64,000 nt of DNA, taken from positions 62,001 to 126,000 of the forward strand of contig NZ_JAVFVU010000004.1 in NCBI RefSeq assembly GCF_030929615.1, written 5' to 3'. Source of the DNA: Dyadobacter sp. LHD-138 (lineage in GTDB: Bacteria > Bacteroidota > Bacteroidia > Cytophagales > Spirosomataceae). This document shows positions 35,751-45,794 of the stretch, piece after piece. Both the position numbers and the translations under genes were made by a program. The number at the start of each line of letters is the position of its first letter. Positions within the stretch are counted from its first letter, which is position 1. The notes beneath the pieces were generated by a model. The model saw only the letters and a program-made list of their open reading frames with translations, was not told where the DNA came from and did not search any database.

Positions 35751-37352
35751 TTAATATCCCGGATTTTGTTGTTTTCTCAATGTTTCATTCGATGAAATTT
35801 CAGAGAGAGGAATTGGCCATAAGAACCGGAAATCGGCGTATGGGATTGCGGCAACTGAACCGGCAATTACCGGACGCGCTACAATATCATAACTCGTTGT
35901 TTTAACCTGAGTCACTTCAACCTTTGCAGGTATGCCGACAGAAACTTTATAAGTTGGATCCTGAGACAGACGGTGAATGTCAGGCCATCTGCGTCCTTCG
36001 CCTGCCAGTTCAATACGGCGCTCCTGAAGAATTGCCAGTGTCAGGTCTGCTGGTGTAGTTGTGAATTGCGCGGCCGTTGGTACCGACCTGTTACGGACAG
36101 CATTTAAAAGAGCTAACGCTTTTGTTGCATTTCCTTCTCTTGAAGATGCTTCAGCAACGTTTAATAACACCTCAGCATAACGCAAAACAGGTGCCCAGTC
36201 ACCAAAAACTCCATATTCACGGAATTTGTAGTTGAAACCATAGGGATAACTGCCCGTTGCCTGTTTTACCTGAAGTCTGGTTCTTCTAAGATCACCATCC
36301 ACCCAGAAAGTCGCATTGTATAGGTTAGGACTTGTTGCCACAAGATCTCGTCCCGCAAGCGAAGTTGGACCGAAAACACTTGCCAGAGCCCCGTTTACAC
36401 CGCCATTTGACTGTGCGCTGTTAGCAATTGAGAAGACAGATTCTTTATTTGCCTTGTAGTTAACAAATGGAGTTTCCGGTGCAGTTTCAAGTGTATAAGC
36501 GCCGATCGGGCTTGAAAAGGTTGTACCTGTTCCGTCTGTCCCTAATTTAGCACCTTCCGCAATGACGCCTTTCCAGTCTTGCTGGTGCAGCTTGATTCTC
36601 GTTTTCAAAGCAATGGCCGCTCCTTTTGTCGCACGGGAAATCGCATTGGTCGTACGTGTGGCAGGAAGGCTTTGTTCTGCGAAATCGAGGTCTGCGAGAA
36701 CTTTTGTGTAAGCTTCTGCCACAGTTCCTCTTTCCTGGGCCAGTCCTTCCTGTACTGCTGCGGTCGAAATAATTGGTTTTTCTCTGTAAGGAACACCTGG
36801 CTGAGAACCGTTTCCATCGGCGAAAGGACGGGAGAAATGGATCAGCAATTCATGGTGCGCAAGTGCACGCAAAAATCTGCCTTCCCCTTCGTATTGTGCC
36901 GCAAGCTCCGCACTGATAATATTGTTTGCACCGGCAGTTTTCACACCATCGATCAGGATATTCGCCTGATTGATCAAAGCGTAAAGCTGCTCCCAGTGAT
37001 TCTTATTATTGGCCGTTGTAGTGCTGTAAAGCGAACGGTATGTGAAATCGTAAAACGCCTGAATGTTCAGCATATCTTCTCCGCGCATTTCTCCTTGAAC
37101 AATTGCTGCAGCACCAAAAGGATATCCACGACCCGCAGCTCCGTCATATTGTCCTACCGCGGCAGCCCAGTAAACCCCGTTTGCAGCAAGTTCAATTGTT
37201 GCAGGTGTTGTAAAAGCAGCCGTTTCTGATAATGCAGACAGTGGTTCAAGTTTGGTGAAGTCACTGCATGCGGGAAGAATTGCCATCATGCCCAACATGG
37301 CTATGGCAGATCTCCGGGTTATTTTATATTGTAATTTATTGTTGTTTCTCAT
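35751..37352 (-). CDS. SusD/RagB-family outer-membrane nutrient-binding lipoprotein
   Basis: A 533-residue lipoprotein (signal ending MAILPAC). TPR-like helices typical of SusD are recognisable (LIDGVKTAGANNI, EGRFLRALAHHELLIHFSRPF), and the C-terminal RagB motif is EVLLNVAEASSREGNATKALALLNAVRNR followed by ILQERRIELAGEGRRWPDIHRL, listed as two shorter landmarks: AEVLLNVAEAS and RRIELAGEGRRW. It forms the lid on the SusC transporter encoded 20 bases upstream. No glycosidase or peptidase gene accompanies the pair, so the substrate is unknown. Confidence 0.93.
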   Translation of the reverse strand: MRNNNKLQYKITRRSAIAMLGMMAILPACSDFTKLEPLSALSETAAFTTPATIELAANGVYWAAAVGQYDGAAGRGYPFGAAAIVQGEMRGEDMLNIQAFYDFTYRSLYSTTTANNKNHWEQLYALINQANILIDGVKTAGANNIISAELAAQYEGEGRFLRALAHHELLIHFSRPFADGNGSQPGVPYREKPIISTAAVQEGLAQERGTVAEAYTKVLADLDFAEQSLPATRTTNAISRATKGAAIALKTRIKLHQQDWKGVIAEGAKLGTDGTGTTFSSPIGAYTLETAPETPFVNYKANKESVFSIANSAQSNGGVNGALASVFGPTSLAGRDLVATSPNLYNATFWVDGDLRRTRLQVKQATGSYPYGFNYKFREYGVFGDWAPVLRYAEVLLNVAEASSREGNATKALALLNAVRNRSVPTAAQFTTTPADLTLAILQERRIELAGEGRRWPDIHRLSQDPTYKVSVGIPAKVEVTQVKTTSYDIVARPVIAGSVAAIPYADFRFLWPIPLSEISSNETLRKQQNPGY

Positions 37353-37372
37353 TGCTGTATTGAAAAATGTTT

Positions 37373-40300
37373 TTAGAAACCAAGATTAAGGCCGACAGTG
37401 AAAACGCGTGGAACCGGGTTGGTACGGTTATCAAGACCCGTTTGGTTGTTATTGTCCGCGCTTGCAGTTGTTGAGGTTGAAATGAAACCCAGCTCAGGAT
37501 CCAATCCTTTGTATTTGGTTATAATAAACGCATTCTGAACCTGTGCATAAATTCTCAGATTCGTTGCTTTGATTTTGTCTTTCAGGAAAGCAGGAAGCGT
37601 ATAGCCAATACTGATATTTTGTGCCCGGATGAAACTGCCATCTTCAAGGAATCGTGATGTTGCATTTCCTGTCTGGTTAACACGTGCATCCGAGTTGAAA
37701 TAAAGTCTTGGCACTTCTGTAACCTGTCCCGGCGTTGTCCAGCGGTCAAGCAATTCACGTCCCCCGTTGGCAAACAACTGGTTGTTTAACTGCTCTTGTC
37801 TTGTTACGTTGTAAATTTTATTACCGCCTGAGAAAGTAAGGAAAAGTGTGAAATCAAAGTTTTTGAAAGACACCTGGTTGTTAAGGCCTCCATACCAGGT
37901 AGGGTTTGATTTTCCAAGGACTCTCTTATCTGCAAAGGTCAAAGCGGCACCAGCTTCTGTATCGTTTGATGGATTTGCAGGATCAAATTTTGCCCAGCGA
38001 TTTGCTGCTGTTACTTGCTGAACGTAAGATCCGTCCGCTTTTTCGTAGATCGGGTTACCGTTTGCAGCATTCACACCATAATATTCATATCCAAAGAATG
38101 AACCAATCGATTCGCCTTCTCTTGTCGTGTTATAAGTACTGTTGATCGGTGTGTTTGCCACGAGTCTCTGTACTTTGTTTTGCACAAAAGAAATGTTGGC
38201 ATTTGTTCTCCATGAGAAATGCGCTGTCTGGATATTTGTACTGTTGATGCTGAATTCCCATCCTTTGTTATACATTTTACCGATGTTCTGCGCAATGGTG
38301 TTGCCTGGCACACCCAATGAAGGAGGTGTAGGCGATTGCAGAATCAGGTTGTCAATATCATTGCGGAAGTATTCAGCCGAGAAGCTAAGCTTGTTAGCCC
38401 AAAGTGAGAGGTCTAATCCAAGGTTTAATTTTTTGCTTGTTTCGAAACCAAGAAGATTGTTTCCTGCCTGATTGAAACGGATGCCGCTCAAATCGCCATA
38501 TTGTGCGGCGCCGAAAGTCCCTGCGTATGGATAGTTGCCAATTTCAACGTTACCAACTTTTGCCCATCCGCCGCGAAGCTTCAGTTCACTTACGAAACCT
38601 AACGCCGGGCTGTTTTTAAAGAAATTTTCTTCCGAGATTCTCCATCCCAAAGAAACACCCGGAAGTGTTGCACTCTGATTGTTATGAGGTAAAGAAGAAA
38701 TTAAATCGTGACGAACCGTTGCGCTGATCAGGTAACGATCAAGTAATGCGTAGTTTGCTCTTGCAAAGAAAGACTGGAAAGCTCTTTCAGAAGCGAAACC
38801 TCCGATAAACTGGTTGGTTAACGTATTACTGATGATGTTTTCATTGCTGCCAAAATATGAGTTTGACAGGTTTGTACCATGTGCAAAGAAATACCGTGAT
38901 CTCGTTTTCTGGATTTCGTGACCTCCTACGAAACCGATTTTATGTGCGCCGAAAGAATTATTGTAACTGATCGTATTTTGCCAGTTGTAACGGAACGAAG
39001 GAAGATTGTACTGATAAATTCTGCCATTAACGTTTTTGCCGTCACCATGACCCGGGTCATAATACAAATAGTCTTCACCGTTCAGGTAATTGATACCGAT
39101 GTACGACTTTGCATTCAATCCTTTTACGATCTCAACATCTACAAACGCATTACCGGTCAGGTTAAGCTGCTGGTTTTTGAAAATGTTTTTTTCGAGTACA
39201 TAAGCCTGGTTGGTGTAGTTTCCATAAAGCGGGCGCGTATTGGCTCCCTGACCTAAACTTGTTTTGTCCGCACTAAGGTTATAACTTCCATCAGGCCATT
39301 GCGCCGGAACGTTTGGGAATGCATAAATTGCACCGGCTACGTTTCCTGACAAACCGTTGGTTGAGGTATTTAAGCCCGTGTTTGTCGTATGGGTAACAAA
39401 GGTGTTCATCCCGAACGTTACCTTGTCGTTAAATGCTTTTTGGTCAAGCTTTGCACGGAAATTATATTTCGTCTGGTCGTTTCCAACGATGTTTCCTTGC
39501 AAATCTGCGTAACCCAAAGAGAAATAATAGTTCGTCTGAGGTGTCGCTCCGCTAAAAGATACTGCATGGTTCTGCTGGAATCCGCTTCTCAAAATGACAT
39601 CCTGCCAGTCGGTATTGTATGGCTGCTGGGTTTCCGGATTCAACGTTGGGAATGCTGCGTTAGGTAATGCGGCATTAGCCAGTTTTTCATTGGTAATGGC
39701 AATGAATTCGTCCGCATTTAAAAGATCAAATCTTTTTGATGGCTTTGAAACGGCCAGCCAGCCGTCATAGGTGATGCGGGCGCTGCCCAGTTTTCCTCTT
39801 TTTGTCGTGATTAAAACCACACCGTTTGCTGCTCTTGAACCATAGATTGCCGTGGCCGAACCATCTTTCAATACTTCAACACTTTCAATATCATTTGGAT
39901 TGATATCTCCCAGTGGGTTGTTTGATGTATTTTGCCCCTGATCTCCGGTGATATAGGGTAGTCCATCGACTACGTATAGAGGGTCGGAGTTATTGGAGAT
40001 CGAGTTCACCCCACGAATTCTGACTTTGGCTGCTTGTCCGAGAATACCACTGGGTACAGATGCTTGTACACCGGCCACCTGTCCTTGCAAATAGCGGTCG
40101 AAACTAGGCACGGCGATGTTTTTAAGACCATCACCTTTGATTGTACCCACGGAACCGGTAACGTCTCTTCGTTGCTGCGTACCGTAACCCGTTACAACAA
40201 CTTCACCCAGTGCTTTCACATCAGACTTCATCTGAACATTGATAACACTTTGGTTACCCGCTTCCAATTCTTTTGAAATTAATCCTACGAAGCTGAAAAC

Positions 40301-40510
40301 CAACGTAGTGCTGCCTTGAGGGAGCTCGATTTGATAGGTTCCGTCCACGGATGTGGTTGTTCCTATGGAGGTACCTTTTACTAAAACACTTGCACCGGGA
40401 ATGGTTGATCCATCTTCTTCGGCAGTTACCTTTCCGGTAACGATTTTACTCTGGGCAAAGACAATACCAACCCAAAATACCATCATGACTGAGAGTATTA
40501 TTTTCTTCAT
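37373..40510 (-). CDS. SusC/RagA-family TonB-dependent outer-membrane transporter
   Basis: A 1045-residue protein: signal peptide (VGIVFAQ), a carboxypeptidase-regulatory-like domain (residues about 22-100, GKVTAEEDGSTIPGASVLV), TonB box region, plug domain (VVVTGYGTQQRRDVTGSV, VRIRGVNSISNNSDPLYVVDG, VLKDGSATAIYGSRAANGV) and a long beta-barrel ending in GLNLGF with the usual terminal Phe. It imports large nutrients with its SusD partner, driven by TonB. Its promoter at 40554-40583 mirrors that of the divergent SusC gene. Confidence 0.95.
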   Translation of the reverse strand: MKKIILSVMMVFWVGIVFAQSKIVTGKVTAEEDGSTIPGASVLVKGTSIGTTTSVDGTYQIELPQGSTTLVFSFVGLISKELEAGNQSVINVQMKSDVKALGEVVVTGYGTQQRRDVTGSVGTIKGDGLKNIAVPSFDRYLQGQVAGVQASVPSGILGQAAKVRIRGVNSISNNSDPLYVVDGLPYITGDQGQNTSNNPLGDINPNDIESVEVLKDGSATAIYGSRAANGVVLITTKRGKLGSARITYDGWLAVSKPSKRFDLLNADEFIAITNEKLANAALPNAAFPTLNPETQQPYNTDWQDVILRSGFQQNHAVSFSGATPQTNYYFSLGYADLQGNIVGNDQTKYNFRAKLDQKAFNDKVTFGMNTFVTHTTNTGLNTSTNGLSGNVAGAIYAFPNVPAQWPDGSYNLSADKTSLGQGANTRPLYGNYTNQAYVLEKNIFKNQQLNLTGNAFVDVEIVKGLNAKSYIGINYLNGEDYLYYDPGHGDGKNVNGRIYQYNLPSFRYNWQNTISYNNSFGAHKIGFVGGHEIQKTRSRYFFAHGTNLSNSYFGSNENIISNTLTNQFIGGFASERAFQSFFARANYALLDRYLISATVRHDLISSLPHNNQSATLPGVSLGWRISEENFFKNSPALGFVSELKLRGGWAKVGNVEIGNYPYAGTFGAAQYGDLSGIRFNQAGNNLLGFETSKKLNLGLDLSLWANKLSFSAEYFRNDIDNLILQSPTPPSLGVPGNTIAQNIGKMYNKGWEFSINSTNIQTAHFSWRTNANISFVQNKVQRLVANTPINSTYNTTREGESIGSFFGYEYYGVNAANGNPIYEKADGSYVQQVTAANRWAKFDPANPSNDTEAGAALTFADKRVLGKSNPTWYGGLNNQVSFKNFDFTLFLTFSGGNKIYNVTRQEQLNNQLFANGGRELLDRWTTPGQVTEVPRLYFNSDARVNQTGNATSRFLEDGSFIRAQNISIGYTLPAFLKDKIKATNLRIYAQVQNAFIITKYKGLDPELGFISTSTTASADNNNQTGLDNRTNPVPRVFTVGLNLGF

Positions 40511-40553
40511 TAAAAAAATAGATAGTTAGGTTCTTAACAGAAATTTAATGTTG

Positions 40554-40583
40554 CAAACATAATAGTTGTTTTAACCATTACAA
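40554..40583 (-). promoter_or_regulatory. Promoter of the left SusC gene
   Basis: Minus strand: TTG (40581-40583), 19-20 bases, TATGTTTG (40554-40561). A full TAnnTTTG match, 44 bases before the ATG. Confidence 0.7.
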
Positions 40584-40997
40584 TGTGTTTTTCTCGATTA
40601 TCGAAATAAACTTTGGTTTTTTGCCCAAAAAATTGAAAATTTATTACAAAAGTCACTTAAAATCCAGAATTCTTTATAGATATTGTAATGGCGGAATATT
40701 TTCTTGTTTTTGTAAAATTCGTCTGATTTTTACCCTTTTTTTATTCTCGGTATTAACTTAAAATTAACACGGATAAGGTTGTACGTAAAAGAAGTAATTA
40801 TAGGAATATGTTATGATTCGTATAACAATTATGTAGAAACGTTGCAATTTTTATCAGTAAAACGATGAAAATATAAAACTTCTATAATCTACGTTTATTG
40901 GTCTATTTTTACCTATATTTAGGGTGTTTTACTGCTGTTGTATCACTTGATTTGTTATTTGTGCCAAATTTTATTCTGATTTTAGAAAAAAAAGTCA

Positions 40998-41027
40998 TTG
41001 TGATTATTAAAACAACTATTAGTTTTG
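40998..41027 (+). promoter_or_regulatory. Promoter of the right SusC operon
   Basis: TTG (40998-41000), exactly 19 bases, TAGTTTTG (41020-41027). A full match to the Bacteroidota consensus, 49 bases before the ATG. Confidence 0.75.
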
Positions 41028-41075
41028 TAACTTTAATTACAGTAATTCTTTTTCAATTAAACTATTTATCATTCT

Positions 41076-44000
41076 ATGAGAAATTTTTTACTATCATTTC
41101 TGGGAAGCTTGCTGCTTTTAAGTATGCAAGTGTATGCTCAGGATCGCGAGGTGACAGGTACCGTCACTGCGGACGACGGTTCTACGTTACCAGGAGTCAA
41201 TGTTGCCATAAAAGGTACCACCAGAGGAGTGACCACAAGTATTGACGGCAAGTATGCCATTACCGTTTCTTCGGGTGCTACACTCGTTTACTCCTTTGTA
41301 GGGTATGTTACTCAAAATGTTGTTTTAGGATCTCAAACCAAGATCGATATAAAACTGGTTTCTGATTCGCAGCAATTGGGTGAGGTGGTAGTAACGGCCC
41401 TTGGTATTTCAAGAGAAAGAAAATCCATCGGTTATAGTACAGCCACCATATCGAATCTTTCGATTACAGAAGGACGTAACACCAGTGCACTGGATGCCTT
41501 GAACGGTCGTGTTCCGGGGCTTTCAGTTTCAACCGCTTCAGGTGCGCCGGGTGCGTCAACTGTTTTGAATATTCGGGGGTTTAATTCGGTAACGGGTAAC
41601 AACCAACCTTTATACGTTGTTGATGGTGTCCCGATGAACAACCGGGGGAATACTTCTTCGACCAACGCTTCGAACGGTAATGACGATTTCAACCGTTCGA
41701 TGGACTTTGGTAACCAGATGAACGACATCAACCCCAATGAAATTGAAAGTGTAACGGTACTTAAAGGTATTTCTGCATCCGCGCTGTATGGTAGCCGTGC
41801 AGCGAATGGTGCCATACTGATCACTACCAAGAAAGGGAAATCCGGCAAAACAACCGTTGATTTTACAAGTTCTTTTGCGCAAACACAGATTCTGCGTGTG
41901 CCGCATTTGCAAAACACCTACGGACAGGGATGGAGCGGACTGTTTGATCCGATCGAAAACGGTTCCTGGGGGCCTAAAATGGATGGACAGACAAGACTTT
42001 GGGGTAACGTTGTTGACGACTCTCAATTGCTCAAACCATTTTCAGTGCAAAAAGATAACTTGAAAGATTTTCTTGACCGTGGTTATGAATGGAACAGCAG
42101 CCTTGCCGTTGCCGGTGGTACTGAAATGGCGAACTACCGTGTTTCTTACTCCTATGCCGATGCAGACGGGGTTGTGCCAACAAACGCTGACTCGTACAAA
42201 AGACACACAATCGGTTTGAACGGAGGTTTGAAGCTGGGGAAATTCTCGGTTAACTCAAATATCAACTACGTTCGTAAAAATCAGAAAGCCGTTGCTACCG
42301 GACAAGGTGACGATGCAGGTGGTGGAAAAGTATTGTGGCAGGAAATTATCCAGATCCCAAGAGACCATTCGATTGTAGATTCTAAACAATACAATGATCC
42401 AAACAATCCATGGAACAAATTCTATAACCTGGATAACTACTTTACGCCTTACGCTCAAAACCCGTACTGGACATTATACAACCAGGGTAACAATTACGAT
42501 GAAGACCGTATTTTCGGAAACGTCGAGTTCAAATACGACATTGTTAAAAACCTGAATATTTTGTGGAGAGTCGGTGGTGATTATTCCGATGCATTCCAGA
42601 AAGATTGGGGTAATTTGGGACGTATTACGCCGGGTTCGCCCAACAGCAGCGCTAACAACGTTGTGGGTAGCGTTTCGCAAATTGCTAGAAACAACCGCCA
42701 GTTTAACAGTGACATCCTTTTAAATTACAGCACCAATGTCGGTAGCCGTTTTGATGTTCAGGCTTTTTTAGGGCATAACATTAACCAGCGTACAGGGCAA
42801 ACGCAGTTGGTCGGTGTAACCAATCTGGATTTACCAGGTTTTTACAACATCAAAAATAGCTCTGTTACGCCAAGTACTTATACAAATGATCAGAAGAGAC
42901 GTTTGGTTGGGGTCTTCGGATCGGCTACTTTCGGTTTTGATCACTGGTTGTACTTAACCGTTGGTGCAAGAAATGACTGGACCAGTACGCTGCCAAAAGG
43001 TAAGAACTCCTACTTCTACCCAAGTGCAAGTATCAGTGCTGTGCTTTCCGATGTGTTCAAACTTCCTGCTGAAATACCATTTGTTAAAGTACGCTTCGCT
43101 GCTGCTTCTGCTGGTAATGACGCAGATCCATATCAGATTATACCGGTTTATGTTCCTGGTAGTGTAAGTACGGGTGGTTTTGGAGACATTAATTTCCCGT
43201 TTGGCGGAGTTAATGCCTACGAGGTTGCGAACAACCCGGGAAACAAGAACCTCAAACCTGAAATCTCAAACGAATATGAAGCTGGTGTGGAACTTGGTTT
43301 CTTTGGCAGAAGAATCGGTCTTGAAGCAAGTTATTATGATAAGGTTACTAAAAACCAGATCATCAGCCTGAATCTTGAACCTGCAACCGGTTATCAGAAC
43401 CAGACCGTTAACTTAGGTCAGGTGAGAAATAAAGGTATCGAGGCCATGTTGACATTAGTTCCTGTTCGTACGGAAAAAGTGGAGTGGGGAGTTACTTTCA
43501 ACTACAATAAAATCAAAAACGTCGTGGAATCCCTTGGTCTTTCCGATAGTACCAACATTCTTTTGAACGACAGTTATGACGTTAAATTGAGAGCCGTTGT
43601 AGGAAAACCCCTGGGTGCCATTTATTCTCCGGACGTTTTACGTGATGATGCGACAGGCGCAACGATCGTAAACGCTGCAACAGGTTTACCAATTGTTGAT
43701 TCGAAAGAACATTACAGAGGTTCGATCAATCCTGACTACACCATGGGTATCGGAACGTATGTTACTTACAAAGGCTTCCGTTTGAGCGCTAACGCGGATT
43801 ATCGTAAAGGTGGTGTGTTCTACTCTTACACGGCGCGTTTGAACTACTTCAACGGAAATGCATACGAGACCCAGTATAACGACAGAGAGCCGTTTATTAT
43901 TCCGGGATCGGTTGTACAGGCATCAGATGGAACTTTGAGCGAAAACACCACAGCGATTTCAAGAAATGATTTGGCTACTTATTATGGTGTCAACAACGCG

Positions 44001-44276
44001 TATCAGTACAACCACGTTTTGCCAAAAACATTCTTTAAACTGAGAAACGTTGCATTAAACTATACGATACCGAAGAGTGTGCTGGCTAAAATGCCGATCA
44101 CTGCTGCTTCGATAGGTGTATTTGGTCGTAACCTTATTTTATGGACGCCTAAGAAAAACCACTATGTGGATCCGGAGGCTAACACATTCGGTACCAACCT
44201 TAAAAACCTGTATGGTGAATTTGCATCCGGGCCGTCAACTGCGAGCTATGGTGTTCAGTTAAACTTATCATTCTAA
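41076..44276 (+). CDS. SusC/RagA-family TonB-dependent outer-membrane transporter
   Basis: A 1066-residue protein with signal peptide (QVYAQ), carboxypeptidase-regulatory-like domain (GTVTADDGSTLPGVNVAI), plug (VVVTALGISRERKSIGYS, LNIRGFNSVTGNNQPLYVVDG, VLKGISASALYGSRAANGA) and a C-terminal barrel ending LNLSF. It begins a plus-strand operon with a SusD-like-2 lipoprotein and two small lipoproteins. The ALGISRERK signature subgroup typically pairs with SusD-like-2 proteins. Substrate unknown; the operon lacks carbohydrate-active enzymes. Confidence 0.95.
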   Translation: MRNFLLSFLGSLLLLSMQVYAQDREVTGTVTADDGSTLPGVNVAIKGTTRGVTTSIDGKYAITVSSGATLVYSFVGYVTQNVVLGSQTKIDIKLVSDSQQLGEVVVTALGISRERKSIGYSTATISNLSITEGRNTSALDALNGRVPGLSVSTASGAPGASTVLNIRGFNSVTGNNQPLYVVDGVPMNNRGNTSSTNASNGNDDFNRSMDFGNQMNDINPNEIESVTVLKGISASALYGSRAANGAILITTKKGKSGKTTVDFTSSFAQTQILRVPHLQNTYGQGWSGLFDPIENGSWGPKMDGQTRLWGNVVDDSQLLKPFSVQKDNLKDFLDRGYEWNSSLAVAGGTEMANYRVSYSYADADGVVPTNADSYKRHTIGLNGGLKLGKFSVNSNINYVRKNQKAVATGQGDDAGGGKVLWQEIIQIPRDHSIVDSKQYNDPNNPWNKFYNLDNYFTPYAQNPYWTLYNQGNNYDEDRIFGNVEFKYDIVKNLNILWRVGGDYSDAFQKDWGNLGRITPGSPNSSANNVVGSVSQIARNNRQFNSDILLNYSTNVGSRFDVQAFLGHNINQRTGQTQLVGVTNLDLPGFYNIKNSSVTPSTYTNDQKRRLVGVFGSATFGFDHWLYLTVGARNDWTSTLPKGKNSYFYPSASISAVLSDVFKLPAEIPFVKVRFAAASAGNDADPYQIIPVYVPGSVSTGGFGDINFPFGGVNAYEVANNPGNKNLKPEISNEYEAGVELGFFGRRIGLEASYYDKVTKNQIISLNLEPATGYQNQTVNLGQVRNKGIEAMLTLVPVRTEKVEWGVTFNYNKIKNVVESLGLSDSTNILLNDSYDVKLRAVVGKPLGAIYSPDVLRDDATGATIVNAATGLPIVDSKEHYRGSINPDYTMGIGTYVTYKGFRLSANADYRKGGVFYSYTARLNYFNGNAYETQYNDREPFIIPGSVVQASDGTLSENTTAISRNDLATYYGVNNAYQYNHVLPKTFFKLRNVALNYTIPKSVLAKMPITAASIGVFGRNLILWTPKKNHYVDPEANTFGTNLKNLYGEFASGPSTASYGVQLNLSF

Positions 44277-44287
44277 TTCGACTCACA

Positions 44288-45775
44288 ATGAAAGGCATAT
44301 TTAAACATAGTTTGTTGCTTCTCGCCGTATTTTCACTGGGCTCCTGTGAAAACTGGCTTGACGTGAACGAGGACCCGAACAACCCAACCAATGTAGCACC
44401 TGAATACGTATTGCCGGCGGCTCAGGCTTCTGTGATGGCGGTAACGGGTGGTTCGTTTGCAATTTTAGGTGGTTTGTGGTCTCAGCACTGGACACAAGCG
44501 CACGTAAGTACGCAATACAAAACAATTGACTCTTATGATCTTGCTCCGGCCGCTTATAACAATGCTTGGACGGAGTTCTACTCAGGCGGGTTAAATGATT
44601 TCGAAGATGTTAAGACGAAAGCAACTGCATCAGGAAACAACAATCTGGTTCTTCAGGCCGTAGCCGTGCAGTCATATGGTTTTCAGATTCTGGCGGACTG
44701 GTTTGATAAAATACCGATGTCGGAAGCTTTGAATATCGAGCTGACCAGAACGCCTAAGTATGACGACGGTCCTGCGGTTTATGCTGAATTACTGAAAAGA
44801 CTGGATGCCGCTTTGGCTTTGGATTTCAACAATGGCAAATCGACTCAGGTAAGCTCGGATCTTGTATTCGGTAAACTTAGCGGAGCAGACCAAATTGCAC
44901 AATGGAAGCGTTTTGCAAATACCCTAAAGCTGAAAATGTATTTGCGTCAGACAAGCAGCCCAAATTCCGCTACGGCACTTGCTGCCATTAAAACGATGCT
45001 GACCAACAATACAGAGTTTCTAACTACGCCGGCTGCTGTTACGCTGTTTGTAGATGAGCCAAATCGGAGTAATCCACTTTATGAAAGCAATATCCGCCAG
45101 CTGAATACCGGTAACAACCTTCGGTTGAGTAAAACCTTGCAGTCTTACCTGGAAGTAAATAATGACTTTGCACGTTTAAACGCCTATTTCACTCCCGGAA
45201 CTACGGGGCAATATGGTCTGGCGCAGGGAGATTTCAATGTAAGTACAACAGTGGTTGGCGCGAATGTTCCAAGTGTTACCAAAATGTCCGCTACCGATCC
45301 TTTCTTTTTCTTCAGTCTTGATGAAGTTTATTTCATGCTGGCAGAAGCACATCTGAGATCGGGTAACGATGCAGAGGCAAAATCATTTTATGATAAAGCG
45401 GTAGCCGCTGCCTATGCTAAATTCTCGGTTCCTTTCGACGCGGCGAAAATTGCTGCGGGTGGTGTGTATGCATTCCCAACTGCTGGTACAATGGAAGCGA
45501 AGTTGAAAGCAATCATGTATCAGAAATGGGTAGCCATGTTCAAACAAGGTTATGAATCTTTCTGGGATCAGGCGCGTACCGGCTATCCTGAAAATTCTCC
45601 TGTGGCCGCCAGCAATGCCAATTACATTCCAGGTCAGTGGACTTATGCGGTGAATGGAGTAACAAGTGGTCTTTTCCCAAAAAGAATCCTATATACATCC
45701 GCTTCACGTGATGTAAACCCTGGCAATACACCGGCACCTGTTTTGGTTACTGCGAAAATCTGGTGGATGAAATAA
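44288..45775 (+). CDS. SusD-like-2 family outer-membrane lipoprotein
   Basis: A 495-residue lipoprotein (lipobox SLGSC, then ENWLDVNEDPNNPTNV, the usual start of this subfamily). Helical features include WSQHWTQAH, QSYGFQILADWFDKIP and the C-terminal YFMLAEAHLRSGNDAEAKSF followed by KWVAMFKQGYESFWDQAR. It pairs with the SusC transporter that ends 11 bases upstream. This subfamily differs from the SusD/RagB protein of the left locus, so the two pairs are not recent duplicates. Confidence 0.92.
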   Translation: MKGIFKHSLLLLAVFSLGSCENWLDVNEDPNNPTNVAPEYVLPAAQASVMAVTGGSFAILGGLWSQHWTQAHVSTQYKTIDSYDLAPAAYNNAWTEFYSGGLNDFEDVKTKATASGNNNLVLQAVAVQSYGFQILADWFDKIPMSEALNIELTRTPKYDDGPAVYAELLKRLDAALALDFNNGKSTQVSSDLVFGKLSGADQIAQWKRFANTLKLKMYLRQTSSPNSATALAAIKTMLTNNTEFLTTPAAVTLFVDEPNRSNPLYESNIRQLNTGNNLRLSKTLQSYLEVNNDFARLNAYFTPGTTGQYGLAQGDFNVSTTVVGANVPSVTKMSATDPFFFFSLDEVYFMLAEAHLRSGNDAEAKSFYDKAVAAAYAKFSVPFDAAKIAAGGVYAFPTAGTMEAKLKAIMYQKWVAMFKQGYESFWDQARTGYPENSPVAASNANYIPGQWTYAVNGVTSGLFPKRILYTSASRDVNPGNTPAPVLVTAKIWWMK

Positions 45776-45794
45776 CTTTTAATAGAAAAAGATC

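Larger units (their letters stand above)
40511..41075. other. 565-bp AT-rich intergenic region between two divergent SusC genes
   Basis: Holds one promoter per strand near each end and about 410 bases of AT-rich sequence between them. I see no gene, sigma/anti-sigma pair, inverted repeat or hairpin in the middle. The space may hold operators, but none is recognisable. Confidence 0.7.

Noticed and set aside
36579..37229. 216-codon plus-strand frame opposite the left SusD gene
   Set aside because: Shadow frame, Cys/Arg-rich and without family features; the minus strand encodes a complete SusD lipoprotein.
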